Part shown: piece after piece, positions 1-10,935 of the stretch
Position numbering within the stretch: position 1 is the first letter of the stretch
Layout: each line of letters starts with the position of its first letter
NCBI GenBank assembly: GCA_023974075.1
Contig: CM043800.1
Coordinates: forward strand, 6,601,453-6,665,452
Direction: 5' to 3'
DNA length: 64,000 nucleotides
Source: Chaenocephalus aceratus
Taxonomy: Eukaryota; Chordata; Actinopteri; Perciformes; Channichthyidae
Position numbers and translations under genes: made by a program
The notes under the pieces: generated by a model
The model's input: only the letters and a program-made list of their open reading frames with translations
The model's database searches: none
What the model was told of the DNA's origin: nothing

Positions 1-447
1 GTCCTGCCGGGGATTGGAGCAAGCAAACGCGGCTCTCAATCCCCAGGTGTCGCGCACTCATTGTGTCCGTCTTCCTCTGGCCCACAGACAGCAGAGAGCG
101 AACGCTCTCGCGGCTGCGGCCGGGGATGGTTGGCCAAGCCCTTGATTATTGGATCCGAGTGGCGGGGCAGCAGTCAGGCGACTCCTTCCCCTCCCTTCAA
201 CGGATCACTATGTGGTTCCCCCGGCCCCATCCTTCCTCTCCTCCGGACGGGGAAGACAGGGCGGGGCCCGGTGTCAGCCCGGCAGCCGGAGCCTATAGGT
301 TCGGCTTGCCGCGCTGACACTATCCGCCATCTAGGCTCTGCGTATAGGCGGTATTCTCCAGGAACTCCCGGAGATCATCGGAAAGGCAGCCGCCTAATGA
401 GATCTCCCGTTCCCCCCGGTTCAGGAGAGCTCTCCTCCGGATGACAT
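1..447 (+). pseudogene. DIRS gag remnant
   Basis: The DNA is collinear with the gag gene at 16317-17435 of the second DIRS copy: the Cys-rich N-terminal segment, the Gln/Arg/Asp-Ala segment and the stretch ending in Pro-Asp-Asp before the deletion. Small indels shift the frame, so recognisable stretches appear in more than one forward frame (for example 61-444 and 63-317). Gag probably packages the element RNA; no nucleic-acid-binding motif survives intact. It ends where the copy jumps directly into the linker repeats near 447, so about half of gag is absent. Confidence 0.7.
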
Positions 448-2600
448 AAGCGGTTGCCTCATAGCCTGTCGGTTATTAGGCAACAGGGCTCGCGGCACAA
501 ACCGGCTGTCTTTAAAACCTGGCGGTTGATTAGACAGCACGGACTTGTTTCCTATGTCACAGATATGCCTCCACACACCTTTCATTCCTCAGCGGGTTGA
601 GCGTGAACACGCCTCAATGTCCGGTTTACGAGCCTTCTCCTAAACGGCGACATGATGAGAGCCGCTGTGCAATACAGCGTGTGGAGGTGCAAGAGCCGGC
701 TGTAACCTGTCAGTCAGCAGGCAGCAGGGCTCGTGGCGCAAGCCAGCTGTATTTAACCCAGGGCGGTTATTAGACAGCAGAGCTTGACGTTTAAACCTGA
801 TGCTCCTAACCTGTCGGTTAGCGGCAGCAGGGCTCGTGGCGCAGGCCAGCTGTATTTAACCAGGCGGTTTTTAGACAGCAGAGCTTGACGTTTAAACCTG
901 ATGCTCCTAACCTGTCGGTTAGCGGCAGCAGGGCTCGTGGCGCAGGCCAGCTGTATTTAACCAGGCGGTTATTAGACAGCAAGGCTTGACGTTTAAACCT
1001 GATGCTCCTAACCTGTCGGTTAGCAGGCAGCACGGTTTTTTTCCACTGTCCCAGATGTGCCTACTACACACGGTCGTAATGAGCCCAGGGCTGTTATTAC
1101 GCACTGTGTGAATAGCACTGCACACACCTCCGCTCATTCCCTCAGCGGGTTTGAGCGTGAACGCGCCTCAATGTCCAGTTTACGAGCCTTCTCCTAAACA
1201 GAGACAGGATGAGAGCTGGTGTGAGATGCAGCGTGTGGAGGCCCCCTCGCAGCTTTTCGGTCCGGGCCCCTCTTGGGTTGCTTCACGGGCAACGGCAGCG
1301 AGGGCTCTGACGTGGCTCGTCACCATGACAACCACAGCACATCCAGAGCATGTCGCGCGCTCTCAGAATATTACTCAGAATGGCGACGTGTGTGTTCGAT
1401 GGACAGATGACTAATAATAAGCAGCAAGGCCCACCGGGTAAGCCGGCTGCCCCTAACCTGTCGGTTTATAGGCAGCATGGCTCGCTGCATAATAGGCTGT
1501 CTTTAAAACCTATTGGTTTTTAGGCAGCTCAGTTTTTCTCCTCTGTCCCAAACCTACCTCCTACACACGGGTAATGAGCCCACGAGTGCCATTATTACAG
1601 TGAGGACAGCACTGCACACAGCTCCGCTCATCCCTTAGGGTGTTGAGCGTGAACGCACCTCGGTGTCCAGTTTAACACTGTAAGCAATCACTGTTATTTT
1701 TCAGCCGATTTTCGCACTAATCTACTGCAGCCCCCCTATAACCAGAATGTTTCTGTGATTATTTAATTTTTTACAGTAATAAACTGAAATTTTAGTGTAT
1801 TGCTGGCGACTGCTGCCGGTATTTTACTGTTAATAGGAAAGGCTGTAAAAATCCTTTCACAGTATGAGTACTGTGGTATGGCAGTGAAGTGCAGGCGTCT
1901 GTGAAGAGACTGCCGGCGCTTTACTGTTGTTTGACAGGAAAAATGTGTTACAGTGGACATAATGAGAGCCTGTGTGAGGTGCAGCGTCTGGAGGGCTCTG
2001 GCCTGGGCTCGTCACCATGACAAACCACAGCACATCCAGAGCAGGTTGGCGCGCTGAGTGGCGGCGCGTGTGTTCAATGGACAGATGGAATATATAATAT
2101 GCAGCAAGGCTCCCCGGTTAAGCCGGTTGGCCAATAGCCTATTGGTTACTTGGCAGCATGGCTCGCTGCCTAAGCCGGCTGGTTTCTTAACTTATCGGTT
2201 AATAAAACAGCAGGGCGTACTATTCAATCCGTCTACCTTTAAAACTTTTTGGGTTTAGGCAGCACGGATTTTTCCTCTGTCTCAGACGTACCTCCTACCC
2301 ACGGTCGTAATAAGCCCACGGAGGGCCATTATTACACCTCGGGTGGACAGCACTGCACACACCTCCGCTCATCCCTTAGTGATGTTGAGCGTGAATGCGC
2401 AGTTTACGAGTCTTCTCCTAAACGGCGACATAATGAGAGCCTGTGTGAAATGCAGCGTGTGGAGGTCTCTGGCGTGGTTTGCCACCAACCACAGCACATC
2501 CAGAGAATGTACACCTGGCGCTATCAGAGTACTGGATGGTACTCAGGGTGGCAGCGCGTGTGTGTCTGATGGACAGATGGATGAGCAGGCGGAGGGGCAG
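437..2600 (+). repeat. Amplified DIRS linker: ~101-bp tandem repeats inside a higher-order repeat
   Basis: Between gag and RT this copy has a tandem array with a period of about 101 bp. The phrase TGCTCCTAACCTGTCGGTTA recurs at about 801, 902 and 1003, and a related start lies near 701. A longer segment (CCTCTGTCCCAGA-like start, then CCACACAC, then TTACGAGCCTTCTCCTAAAC) recurs near 545-690, 1040-1420, 1540-1680 and 2270-2560. The second DIRS copy holds only one such long segment, at about 18180-18560. In that copy the region is coding and the short repeat encodes a recurrent Asn/Ser-Arg-x-Val-x-Lys/Arg-Gln pattern. The array in this copy is interrupted by stops. Confidence 0.75.
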
Positions 2601-3560
2601 AGAGTAGTCTATGCAGTTCGCCTCTCCCCCCCGCATTTCTACGGGATACAGGAAGTCCTGTCATCCCGGGAACAGTGTCTCGCGCTCCGTGCAGAGCGGC
2701 AGGAACTCTGGTTTAAAAGGAGCTTTTTCCAGGGTTCCTCATGGGGAAGAAATCAGGGTTTTTTACTCCCGGTATTTTCTGGTCCCGAAGGAGACGCATC
2801 CTCGATCTGTCAGTGTCCAACAAGGGAATGGCCTTTTCCCATGCTGACGATCAAACAGGTTCTGGAATGTCACCAGGGAGGTGCACATCCATAGTCCTGA
2901 AGGATGCAGTCCTCCACGTAACCATCATCCCGAAACACAGAATTTCCTGTGTTTCTCATTCCTGGCTCCACACACTTTTTCAAAGTGGATGGAGCCGGTG
3001 GAGCAGCTACTCAGAATGGGGATGAGTGTTATTTTACCTGGACGACCGGCTGTGGCTGGCTCGCTCCAGGAAGGGAGGAAGCAGCTTACAGACGATACAG
3101 CTAGTATCTCATCTGTCAAACCTGGGTTTCATTATCAACTGGAAGAAGAGCTGTCCTCGTCCCTCCAGGTTATCTTTTTAACTGGGAGTGGAATTGAACT
3201 CAGCCCGCATGAGAGCGCGACTCTCACAGCGGAGAGGAGAGAAAGTGACAGCTCTCCTCCGCACGTCACACCCCGCGGGGCGGTGACTGCCCTCTCCGTG
3301 ATGCAGCTGTTAGACATGATATCAGCTGGTCACGTGGTGATCCCCTGGGTCTCCTTCATAGTGAGGAGACTCCAGGTGGTTTATTCGCCTGTGCATCGAC
3401 CCCGTGCGTCAGAGGAGACGCATGGTGTACATTCCTCCTTCCGTGGTTTGGATTTGACCCACTGGAAAATCTCCACGTCAGTGGGGTGCCCTGAGCAGAG
3501 TGACGTCACACACCGCAGTGTTCACAGACGCATCTCTCGCAGGCTGAGTTTTTGTGCTTC
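2600..3560 (+). pseudogene. DIRS reverse transcriptase and RNase H start, frameshifted
   Basis: Several forward frames together carry DIRS-type RT blocks. FYSRYFLVPK appears near 2757 and MLTIKQVLEC near 2840. A LAPHTFSK segment appears near 2970, and a Tyr-Leu-Asp-Asp-like catalytic box is readable near 3030-3045 in a shifted frame. The connection region and the first RNase H residues follow (2881-3660 frame). Relative to an expected RT core, segments are missing between the blocks. The enzyme would copy element RNA into DNA, but frameshifts and deletions make this copy inactive. It is useful as evidence of what the second copy lost, because that copy has no RT core at all. Confidence 0.75.
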
Positions 3561-3602
3561 TGGTTACGGACGGACCAGTGGGGCGTGGACTACATCCTGC
3601 TT

Positions 3603-3942
3603 CGCCCTTAACCCAATTGCGATAGCCTTAGAGGCGAAGCCTCATACGAAAAATACCTGAGGTTACGTACTGTAACCCAGCTTCGATGAGTATAGGCGCA
3701 GCCCCTAAGGTTCGGGCCCCACTGGCTCGCGAATAGCTGAAGAAAAGCTGTTGTGTGGGAGCAGTTGGACGGGCCATCTTCCTATTTATACGGAAGTGAG
3801 GCCGGAGGTGGGGCCCACGTCATAGGTGGGCGTGGATTAAATCTGTCAGTGCTGCACACGTGCAGTGGGATTACCCAATAGCGATAGCCTTAGAGGGCTG
3901 CGCCTATACTCATAGAAGCTGGGTTACAGTACGTAACCTCAG
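3603..3942 (+). repeat. DIRS internal complementary region and right inverted terminal repeat
   Basis: The stretch 3606-3715 reads across both element ends (complement of the left end, then complement of the right end, around TACGTACTGTAACCCAGC). This is the internal complementary region that DIRS elements use as a template for circular DNA. The right inverted repeat follows at about 3730-3942 and contains a TATA-like CTATTTATACGG and the phrase CTGCACACGTGCAG. The same arrangement is at 22560-22892. Confidence 0.8.
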
Positions 3943-3969
3943 AATCATGTTTACCATGTGTACTATTAG

Positions 3970-4328
3970 TGTCACGATCTGTCTTTATGGTGTCTTGTCT
4001 ATATCTGTTTTTGGTTTTCTGTCTGCGTTGTGTTTTGTCTGTCTGTGGTTCCCTGTCGTTAGTTTCCCTGGTGTGTCTGATTACCCGATTGTGTTTACCT
4101 GTGGCCCCTGTGTTTTCTCCTCCCTCCTCACTGTGTCTTGTTTGTGTGATTAGTCTTGTGTGTATTTAAGTTTCTGGTTTTTCTGTCTGTCTTTGTCGGT
4201 TCGTCTTGTGTCATGACTAGTTCGTCGGTGAGTGTTCTGTTTTGTCTTTGTTTATCACCTAGCCTTAAAATAAAGGAATTTTCACTTTATTCTGCATTTG
4301 GGTCCTGCCTGCTTCACACACCGTAACA
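3970..4328 (+). repeat. 5' LTR of LTR element copy 1
   Basis: This 359-bp repeat starts TGTCACGATC and ends CACCGTAACA. It contains a TATA-like GTATTTAAGTTT near 4160 and an AATAAA polyadenylation signal near 4267. It carries T-rich strings missing from the 3' LTR. Confidence 0.92.
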
Positions 4329-4348
4329 TTACGAACCGACCATTATGG

Positions 4349-5292
4349 TAGTGATGGCGAGATGAAGCCTTATGAAGCTTTGAAGCTTTTCCAGCCAATT
4401 GGTTCGCAAAAGGGTTCATCTCATGAGGCTTCATCATGGGCTTCATTTGAACACAAACCCCCCTGTTGGTCAAAGTGTGTAAAAACAGGCAGATTGGACA
4501 TCTCAACAGTGTGCTCTATCTCATACCGAGTTCCCAATGAGTAAAGCCTTAGAATAACTCTAAACAACGAACATAAAATCATATTTTCATGTTAACAATA
4601 TTGTATTTATTACAGTTTAATGATTGTGATTGAAAATCCTAAGGAGGCTGGTAAACATTGCAAAGAGGGATTTTGTATTCCTTAATAATATTCGTAAACT
4701 TAACCATGTTGTAGCCTGAGAAAGGCTAAACCATATCAAAGAATACATTTATTAACTACATTATCTCATTTAGCTGTAGCTTTTATAAAACAACAAAAAT
4801 ACATATTGTTCAGTCGTTGAACCAGGGACCCTGCGGTCATGAGTCAACTGCTTTCCAGCTGAGCCACAGCACACACTAAAGCTCCCTGAAAACACTGCAA
4901 CATATGTATTCCTGTATTTATTGATGTTTTTATTCCTACATTTATTTATGCTTTGTATCTATTTATAGCCTACTTATGACATGTTCCGACCTCTATATGA
5001 GTGAGGGTCTGAGCTCTCTTGATTCCATCGTGTCACCGGGCCCGGGTACAGAAGGGGTAATATGGTTCTTAGTATACATCCATGGGTATTATGAGCGTTG
5101 TGGTTCAATGATTCAACCGATCTGAATCGCTTCCTGAAGCAGTCACGTGGTATCGACAGGCACGAGGCTTCGTTTGTCATCGGTGACGTCACTGGCCCAA
5201 AACGATACAAGCCTCGGTACATGCTTCACAAAAAGCTTCGGGGATTACTCGACACACACTCCGAAGCCTCGGTGAAATACATAACATCACTA
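4349..5292. mobile_element. hAT-type MITE inserted beside the gag-like start codon (TSD CATTATGG)
   Basis: The ends are TAGTGATG and CATCACTA, and perfect 8-bp duplications CATTATGG lie at 4341-4348 and 5293-5300. Eight-base duplications are the signature of hAT transposition. The duplicated bases include the ATG of the host LTR element's gag-like frame (5297-5299), so the MITE landed in its leader. The 944-bp body has GAAGC-rich ends (GAAGCCT, GAAGCTT) and an A/T-rich centre, and no transposase could be read in it. Confidence 0.9.
4809..4872 (-). other. tRNA-like segment with Pol III A- and B-box matches inside the MITE
   Basis: On the minus strand TGGCTCAGCTGG fits the tRNA A-box consensus and GGTTCAACGAC resembles a B-box, separated by about 30 bases with a CAT triplet where the anticodon would be. 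I could not fold a full cloverleaf: the acceptor stem and T-stem do not pair well. It is probably a tRNA-derived relic (SINE-like) rather than a working tRNA gene. Confidence 0.35.
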
Positions 5293-6019
5293 CATTATGG
5301 ACCCAGCAGACTCAGCCCATTTGATGCTACAGGCGGAATGTCTTGGATACTCTCTGGAGTACATTTTTTATACGTGGAAAGGCGCCTCATCTAGACTGGG
5401 TAGAGAGGCTGCGTGTGAAGGAGGCACGTCAGGAGGTTGCTCGCAAGCCCTGGCTCTGGAGCTTGTTGCCAGAGTGGCTTAGGGTTTTCTCACGTAGCCC
5501 TGAGTGCCAGTCTTCATGTTCTGAGCCTTTATTGGGGTCTGGTCTGGCGTTTTGGAGGTCCACGAAGCCTCCAAAAGACTCCTAAGAGACGCAAGGCCAG
5601 GGTTCCAGCCCAGTTCCGGCTCCAGAACCGGCCTACAAGGCCATGGATCCATGCACCAGTACCGGCCCACGCAGCCATGCTTCCATTATCCATTACCTGG
5701 CTTACACAGCCAGGGTCCAGGCTTCCGCTCCGCGCGCAGCAGCAATGGTTCCGACTCCAGAACCGGTCCCCACAGCCATGGTCCCTGCTACAGAACCGGT
5801 CCCACAGCCATGGTCCCAGCCCCAGTCATGGCCCCAGCAGCCATGGCTCCGGCCCCAGCAGCCATGGTCCCAACTCCAGTTTCGGCTCCAGGACTGGCTC
5901 TCTGGCCGACGCTAGCTCCCCGAGGCCTGTCGGCGTACCGGCCGCCTCCAGCTCCTCGTCTCCTGTTGGCTCTCCAGCCGACGCCAGCTCCACGTGTCCT
6001 GTCGGCGTACCGACCGACA

Positions 6020-6560
6020 CAAGTCCCCTCTCAGGTCCCCTGTTGAGTTCCCTCTCCAGTTCCCTCTCAGGTCCCTCTCGAGTCCCCTCTCCAGTTCCCT
6101 CTCGAGTCTCCTCTCCAGTCCCCCTCTCGAGTTCCCTCTCGAGCTCCCTCTCGAGTCTCCTCTCCAGTCCTCTCTCGAGCTCCCTCTCGAGTCTCCTCTC
6201 CAGTCCCCTCTCCAGTTCCCTCTCGAGCTCCCTCTCGAGTTCCCTCTCGAGTCTCCTCTGGAGTTCCCTCTCGAGTCCCCTCTCGAGCCATCTCTCAAGT
6301 TTCCTCTCCAGTTCCCTCTCGAGTCCCCTTTCGAGTCCCCTCTCGGGTCTCCTTTCAAGACACCCCTCCAGTTCCCTCTCGAGTCCACTCTCAAGTCTTG
6401 TCTACAGTTCCCTTTCAATTCATCTCTGAATCTCCTCTCGAGTCCCCTCTCAAGACACTTCTCAAGTCCCCTCTCGAGTCCCCTCTCAAATCACCTCTCG
6501 AGTTACCTCTCAAGCCCTCTCTCGAGTTCCCACTCAAGTCCCTACTCAAGTACCGTTGGA
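6020..6560 (+). repeat. Short-period CTC(T)CGAGTCCCCTCTC satellite-like array
   Basis: About 540 bp of near-continuous short units (roughly 15 bp, for example TCCCTCTCGAGT and CCCCTCTCCAGT) encode Ser/Leu/Pro strings in every frame. The matching array in the second LTR element is at about 11966-12530 in reverse orientation. Interspersed CTCGAG hexamers are frequent. Confidence 0.85.
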
Positions 6561-6564
6561 GGTT

Positions 6565-6990
6565 CCGCTGGGGTCCTGCCAACCCTTTGTCCTGTCCCGT
6601 TGGAGGTCCCGCCGTCTACTCTTCTGATGGGGGTCCTGCCAGCTCCTTGTCCTGTCTCGTTGGAGGCCCCGCGACTACTCTCCTGCCGGGGGTCCTGCCA
6701 ACCCTGTGTCCTGTCTCGTTGGAGGCCCCGCCGACTACTCTCCTGCCGGGGGTCCTGCCAACCCTTTGTCCTGTCTCGTTGGAGGTCCCGCCATCAACTC
6801 TCCTGCCGGGGGTCCTGCCGGTCCTGTGTCCTGTGCCGTTGGAGGGCCCGGGCGACTGCTCTCCTGCCGGGGGTCTGCCAACCCTGTGCCGTTGGAGGCC
6901 CCGCCGACTACTCGGGACCGGGGGGTCCTGCCAACCCCGTGTCCTGTTTCGTTGGAGGCCTCGACATTACATGTCTCGCCGGGGGTGCTG
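6565..6990 (+). repeat. 60-bp minisatellite in the LTR element (about 7 units)
   Basis: The unit runs from CGTTGGAGG through TCCTGCCGGGGGTCCTGCC to CCTTTGTCCTGT. It is 60 bp, a multiple of three, so one frame reads 20-residue repeats continuously. It is homologous to the 11085-11965 array of the second element but has fewer units. Confidence 0.88.
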
Positions 6991-7104
6991 CCAACTCCTT
7001 GTCCTCTTCCGTGGGGAATCTTGCCGACCACCTGTCCCACCGGCTCTGGTTACTGTCCGGTCAACACCGGCTCCTACCCGGTCCCCTGAGAGCTGTGGTC
7101 TTCG

Positions 7105-7320
7105 CCCCTCCTCGAACTCTGCCTTGCCCCCGGGCCGTCCGCCCGAGAACCCCTTTTTGAACTCTGCCTTGCCCCCGGGCCGTCCGCCCAAATTCCCCTT
7201 TTTGAACTCTGCTTTGCCCCCGTGCCGTCCGCCCGAGATCCCTTCCTGGTCCTCTGCTTTGCCCCCGGGCCGTCCGCCCGAGATCCCTTCCTGGTCCTCT
7301 GCTGTGCCCCTGGGTTGTCA
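7105..7320 (+). repeat. 45-bp minisatellite in the LTR element (about 5 units)
   Basis: Units of 45 bp carry GCCCCCGGGCCGTCCGCCC and encode a Pro-Pro-Gly-Arg-Pro-Pro-Glu motif. They are homologous to 10620-10860 in the second element. Confidence 0.88.
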
Positions 7321-7474
7321 GCCCAGACCCGTCCTCCGGACCCCCTCCACCCACCCTGGTGGCCCTAGTTTTGTGTCCCTCCTCCGGACCCCCTCCACCC
7401 ACCCTGCTTGAGGTTTTGGACTTTTGTGGGGGTTTTTTTAGGATGTCTGGAATCCGTCCCTTGAGGGGGGGTTC

Positions 7475-7830
7475 TGTCACGATCTGTCTTTATGGTGTCT
7501 TGTCTATATCTGTTTTTGGTTTTCTGTCTGCGTTAGGTTTTGTCTTGTTTAGATCTGTCTGTGGTTCCCTGTCGTTAGTTTCCCTGGTGTGTCTGATTAC
7601 CCGATTGTGTTCACCTGTGGTCCCTGTGTTTTCTCCTCCCTCCTCACCTGTGTCTTGTTTGTGTGATTAGTCTTGTGTGTATTTAAGTTCTGGTTTGTCG
7701 GTTCGTCTTGTGTCATGACTAGTTCGTCGGTGAGTGTTCTGTTTTGTCTTTGTTTATCACCTAGCCTTGAAATAAAGGAATTTTCATTTTATTCTGCATT
7801 TGGGTCCTGCCTGCTTCACACACCGTAACA
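7475..7830 (+). repeat. 3' LTR of LTR element copy 1
   Basis: This 356-bp direct repeat of 3970-4328 lies right after the polypurine tract. It is followed by TSD ATTAG at 7831-7835. An AATAAA signal lies near 7770. Confidence 0.92.
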
Positions 7831-7835
7831 ATTAG

Positions 7836-10064
7836 TTTAATATATTAGCATGCTAATTGTCACTAAAGACAAGTTATCCTCAAGGGGATGTCACTAGTTT
7901 CACACACTAGATGAGAGCTGATAAACTGAAGGCAGAGTGAGTCACAGGTTGTGATACATTGATCAGCAATAGAGAATGTAAATGTCACTGATTAATTGTT
8001 GAAGTAATCCAGTCTATCACCCCACATTGTGACCCGTCCTGTTTGACTCTGAGCACATCAAATTGAAGACTCAAGCTAACTCGGCCTCCCTGACCGTGAA
8101 CATCCCAAACAGTCCGGGATACATGTTGTGTCAGAGGTCTTAGCAGCTTAGATCTCCCAACAGCCCACACTAGGAAAAATGCTCAGCTCACAAATGAATC
8201 AATAGTGCTGAGGCCCAGCTTCAGGCAAGGCCAGGTATCGGGGGGAACGGGCGGGGGCTGTTGTTTCCCTGCCAGCATTCTAGAAGAGCCTCTGTATGCT
8301 CTCCTTTGTCATTTACACAGGGTAAGCAAGACCTCAGGGAGATGTGTCTGTTGCTTTCTTTTAACTAACGGCAATTAAACTGAGCAAGTTTTTCTTTCTC
8401 CCCTAATAAGAGTGGACGATTAACGGAGAGCTGGCAGCAGAGTGCCTCCAGAACAACAGCATACAACTACAGCATCTCAAAGTGTCTGCCGAGCTGTTTT
8501 TTGTATGTCCTCCTTAAACAACTAACCAATGTGTCATAAAGCATCTCTCTGAATTGGGATATATAATGGAGAGAAAAAGTTTGCATTGAAAGGATTGCCA
8601 GGATCGCTCAATGGGCCCAGCAGGGGAATAATGACAGGTAAAGGTATTCAGAGGCATGCACGCGCAGATAGCTGCTCTCCGATTGACTGGAACCAACTTT
8701 TGAATCTGTATCCTCCTACGGACATTTTGTGTTTATTGTATTTTGTGTGGGAGACAGACAGAGAGAGACGTGCTATCATTTTGGGCCATCCTTCCCTTAA
8801 TATATTAGCTCCTTTCAATTCAATCATCCATTTTTCTAAACTGTTATCGTGGTCAGGGCAGTGGGAGGCCAAAGCTGCATTATTGAATTTTCCCTCACCA
8901 CATAGCTTTTTCTTCATATTTGTTTGGAGACAACAGGTAGGTAAAGTCAGTGTCGAGGCTGAAACTGAGCGCTCACGATGCAGCGAGCACCCATCCTGCA
9001 GACATAGCCTTGAGCTAAAGCCCTTTCTCTTGCTTTGCAGATAACCCTTTGTTCTAACCTCCCTGTGCAAACGCAAGGAAATAAGAAAGAAGTTTTAACT
9101 TGATCTTTGCATTTTGTTCCACTGTGGCCTGACCGGAGTTCTCTCTCCAGTACTCAATACGGCAAACATTCATCTTGACTTCTGACCCGGGTAAATGCTG
9201 CAGGCTACATTATTTGACGAGACTGAAACAGTTTATTATTAATTATTAATGCTTTGGTGATGATTATTCCAACAACACAGTGATGTTTTCAACTAAAGTT
9301 GAGTTACTCAGTTATAGCTACAGTGTTTTCAAAGGTTACCGTGCGTACTGTGATAAGTGTTAACCTACAGCTCCGTGAATCGAAATAAAGTTTATTTAAT
9401 TTGGTCACCCAACATTACTCAATACCAATTTACAGCAGCAATCTTGTTAATGTGTCTTACGGCCATTGCTGTTATAGTTATTGTTACTGCAAATAACAAC
9501 TATTGAGTTAGGAAGATAACTTTTCTGTTACACAGAAACTAGTAGCCTACCACTTGACAAATATAAAAATAAATATGCTCTAATGTAAAAAATGGCAGGC
9601 TGGATTTAGCATCTTTAGTTGCCCCCTTTTTGGAGGAAGCTTCCTCTTTGTTTTCTGAAGAGGTTATGTGGAACAACAGGGGTTGCAATTCTAAAGATCC
9701 TGAGCCATAAATTATGAATCAAAATCATCGAAATACTTAACAAGCTATCTTCCGATGAGAATGTCTCTAATCCAGAGAGAACAAGTGACTCATTACAAGA
9801 TTCAGACTTTAGCTTCTCATCCGAGCACATCTAACTTCTTCACGAGAAGCCATCCCAAGAAGCAAGCAACTAAACCCTGGGTCTTCCACAATTTATACCT
9901 TTTATTGTCAATTTAGAACTAATCTGTTTTACTGTTGATTTGACCTGCTGTTTTAAATATATACCACACTAAGGAACTAATAATCAAGACATTAACGTAA
10001 CATGACCTTCAAAATCTCCTTCAGACCTTATGAACAACATATATCCAATACATTCGGCTGCAAG
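7836..10064. other. No recognised gene or repeat
   Basis: The stretch is A/T-rich and unique within the window. Short frames of 60-152 codons occur on both strands (for example 8586-9044 plus and 8648-9076 minus). They overlap each other, lack recognisable motifs and have no convincing start or splice context. It is probably ordinary intergenic DNA. Confidence 0.6.
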
Positions 10065-10069
10065 CCTTG

Positions 10070-10455
10070 TGTTACGGTAGAGCGAAGGAAGCAGGTAGGA
10101 CCCAAATGCAGATTAAAGTGAAAAAAACTCCTTTATTTCAAGGCTAGGGCTAGGGATATAAACAAAGACAAAACAGAACACTCACCGACGAACTAGTCAT
10201 GACACAAGACAACCCGACAAAGAGAGACAGAAAACACAGAACTTAAATACACCCAGGACTAATCACATAAACACGAGACAGGTGAGGAGGGAGGAGAAAA
10301 ACACATAGGTACCAGGTGAACACAATTGGGTAATCAGAGAGGGAAACCGACAGAAAGCAAACAGGCAGGAAACGGGGGTGAACACTTTACAAGATAAAAT
10401 AGGAAACCCAAAGATAGAAAAGGACACGAAAAATACTAACAGACAAATCCTAACA
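10070..10455 (-). repeat. 3' LTR of LTR element copy 2
   Basis: On the minus strand it starts TGTTAGGATTTG and ends CTACCGTAACA. It is 386 bp and contains TATTTAAGTTCTG and AATAAAGGAG. TSD CCTTG lies at 10065-10069. Confidence 0.92.
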
Positions 10456-10619
10456 GTACCCCCCCCTCAAGGGACGGATCCCAGACGTCCCAAAACAAAA
10501 AACAAAAATCCAAAAACTCAAGCAGGGTGGGTGGAGGGGGTCCGGAGGAGGGACGCATCACTAAGCCACCAGGGTGGGAGGAGGGGGTCAGGAGGACGGG
10601 GACTGAACTGACCGCCCAG

Positions 10620-10860
10620 GGCAAGGCAGAGGACCAGGAAGGGGTCTCGGGCGGACGGCCCGGGGGCAAGGCAGAGGACAGGAAGGGTCTCGGGCGAACG
10701 GCCCGGGGGCAAGGCAGAGGACCAGGAAGGGGTCTCGGGCGGACGGCCCGGGGGCAAGGCAGAGGACCAGGAAGGGATCTCGGGCGGACGGCCCGGGGGT
10801 AAGGCGGAGTCCAAAAAGGGGGACTCGGGCGGACGGCCCGGGGGCAAGACAGAGTCCAAG
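10620..10860 (-). repeat. 45-bp minisatellite, about 5 units
   Basis: Units such as GGGCGGACGGCCCGGGGGCA repeat every 45 bp. They are reverse-oriented homologues of 7105-7320 and code for Pro-Pro-Gly-Arg-Pro-Pro-Glu-type repeats in the 10436-11494 minus frame. Confidence 0.9.
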
Positions 10861-10935
10861 GTGGGGACCATGGAGGGGCGAAGGCAGCGGCAGGAAGAGT
10901 CAGGGGGCCGGGCCCGAGGGCGAGGACCGCTGCAC

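Larger units (their letters stand above)
1..3942 (+). mobile_element. DIRS-like tyrosine-recombinase retrotransposon, decayed copy cut by the window start
   Basis: This is the right-hand part of a DIRS element. It shares gag, linker, reverse-transcriptase and terminal sequence with the more complete copy at 16046-22892. It ends at the right inverted terminal repeat, whose last bases read ACGTAACCTCAG. Compared with the other copy it has lost the C-terminal half of gag (jump near 447), most of RNase H and all of the recombinase: the frame jumps from the start of RNase H near 3530 to the 3' untranslated tail. The linker between gag and RT is expanded. DIRS elements integrate through a tyrosine recombinase and make no target-site duplication, and none was sought here. 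The copy is defective. Confidence 0.85.
5297..7120 (+). pseudogene. gag-like, repeat-encoded low-complexity protein of LTR element copy 1
   Basis: The start Met-Asp-Pro-Ala-Asp-Ser at 5297 parallels Met-Gly-Pro-Ala-Asp-Pro of the relative at 13080 (minus strand). The first ~90 codons are spread over two frames (5297-5482, then 5343-5585), so there is a frameshift. After that, all forward frames are long and built from Pro/Ser/Leu repeats: 5437-6429, 5994-7160 and 6398-7411. There are no Cys-His knuckles and no enzyme motifs. The resemblance to gag is positional (first and only frame after the 5' LTR); the function is unknown. The frameshift makes this copy a likely pseudogene. Confidence 0.6.
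3970..7830 (+). mobile_element. Non-autonomous gypsy-like LTR retrotransposon, copy 1 (TSD ATTAG)
   Basis: Direct repeats at 3970-4328 and 7475-7830 start TGTCACGATC and end CCGTAACA. The flanking 5-bp duplications are ATTAG at 3965-3969 and 7831-7835. A polypurine tract, TTGAGGGGGGG, lies directly before the 3' LTR. The interior (about 3.1 kb, of which 944 bp is a later hAT insertion) has only one gag-like, repeat-rich reading region. I see no protease, reverse transcriptase, RNase H or integrase motif, so mobility would depend on another element. The two LTRs differ by several indels and substitutions, so this insertion is older than its relative at 10070-13496. Assignment to the Ty3/gypsy side rests on the 5-bp TSD, the TG...CA ends and the tract, and is an inference. 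Confidence 0.9.

Noticed and set aside
5912..6418. 168-codon minus frame rich in Arg/Gly/Asp
   Set aside because: Antisense reading of the short-period array of the LTR element.
8586..9076. Overlapping 152- and 142-codon frames on opposite strands
   Set aside because: No motifs, mutually exclusive, and in sequence with no promoter or splice context that I can defend.
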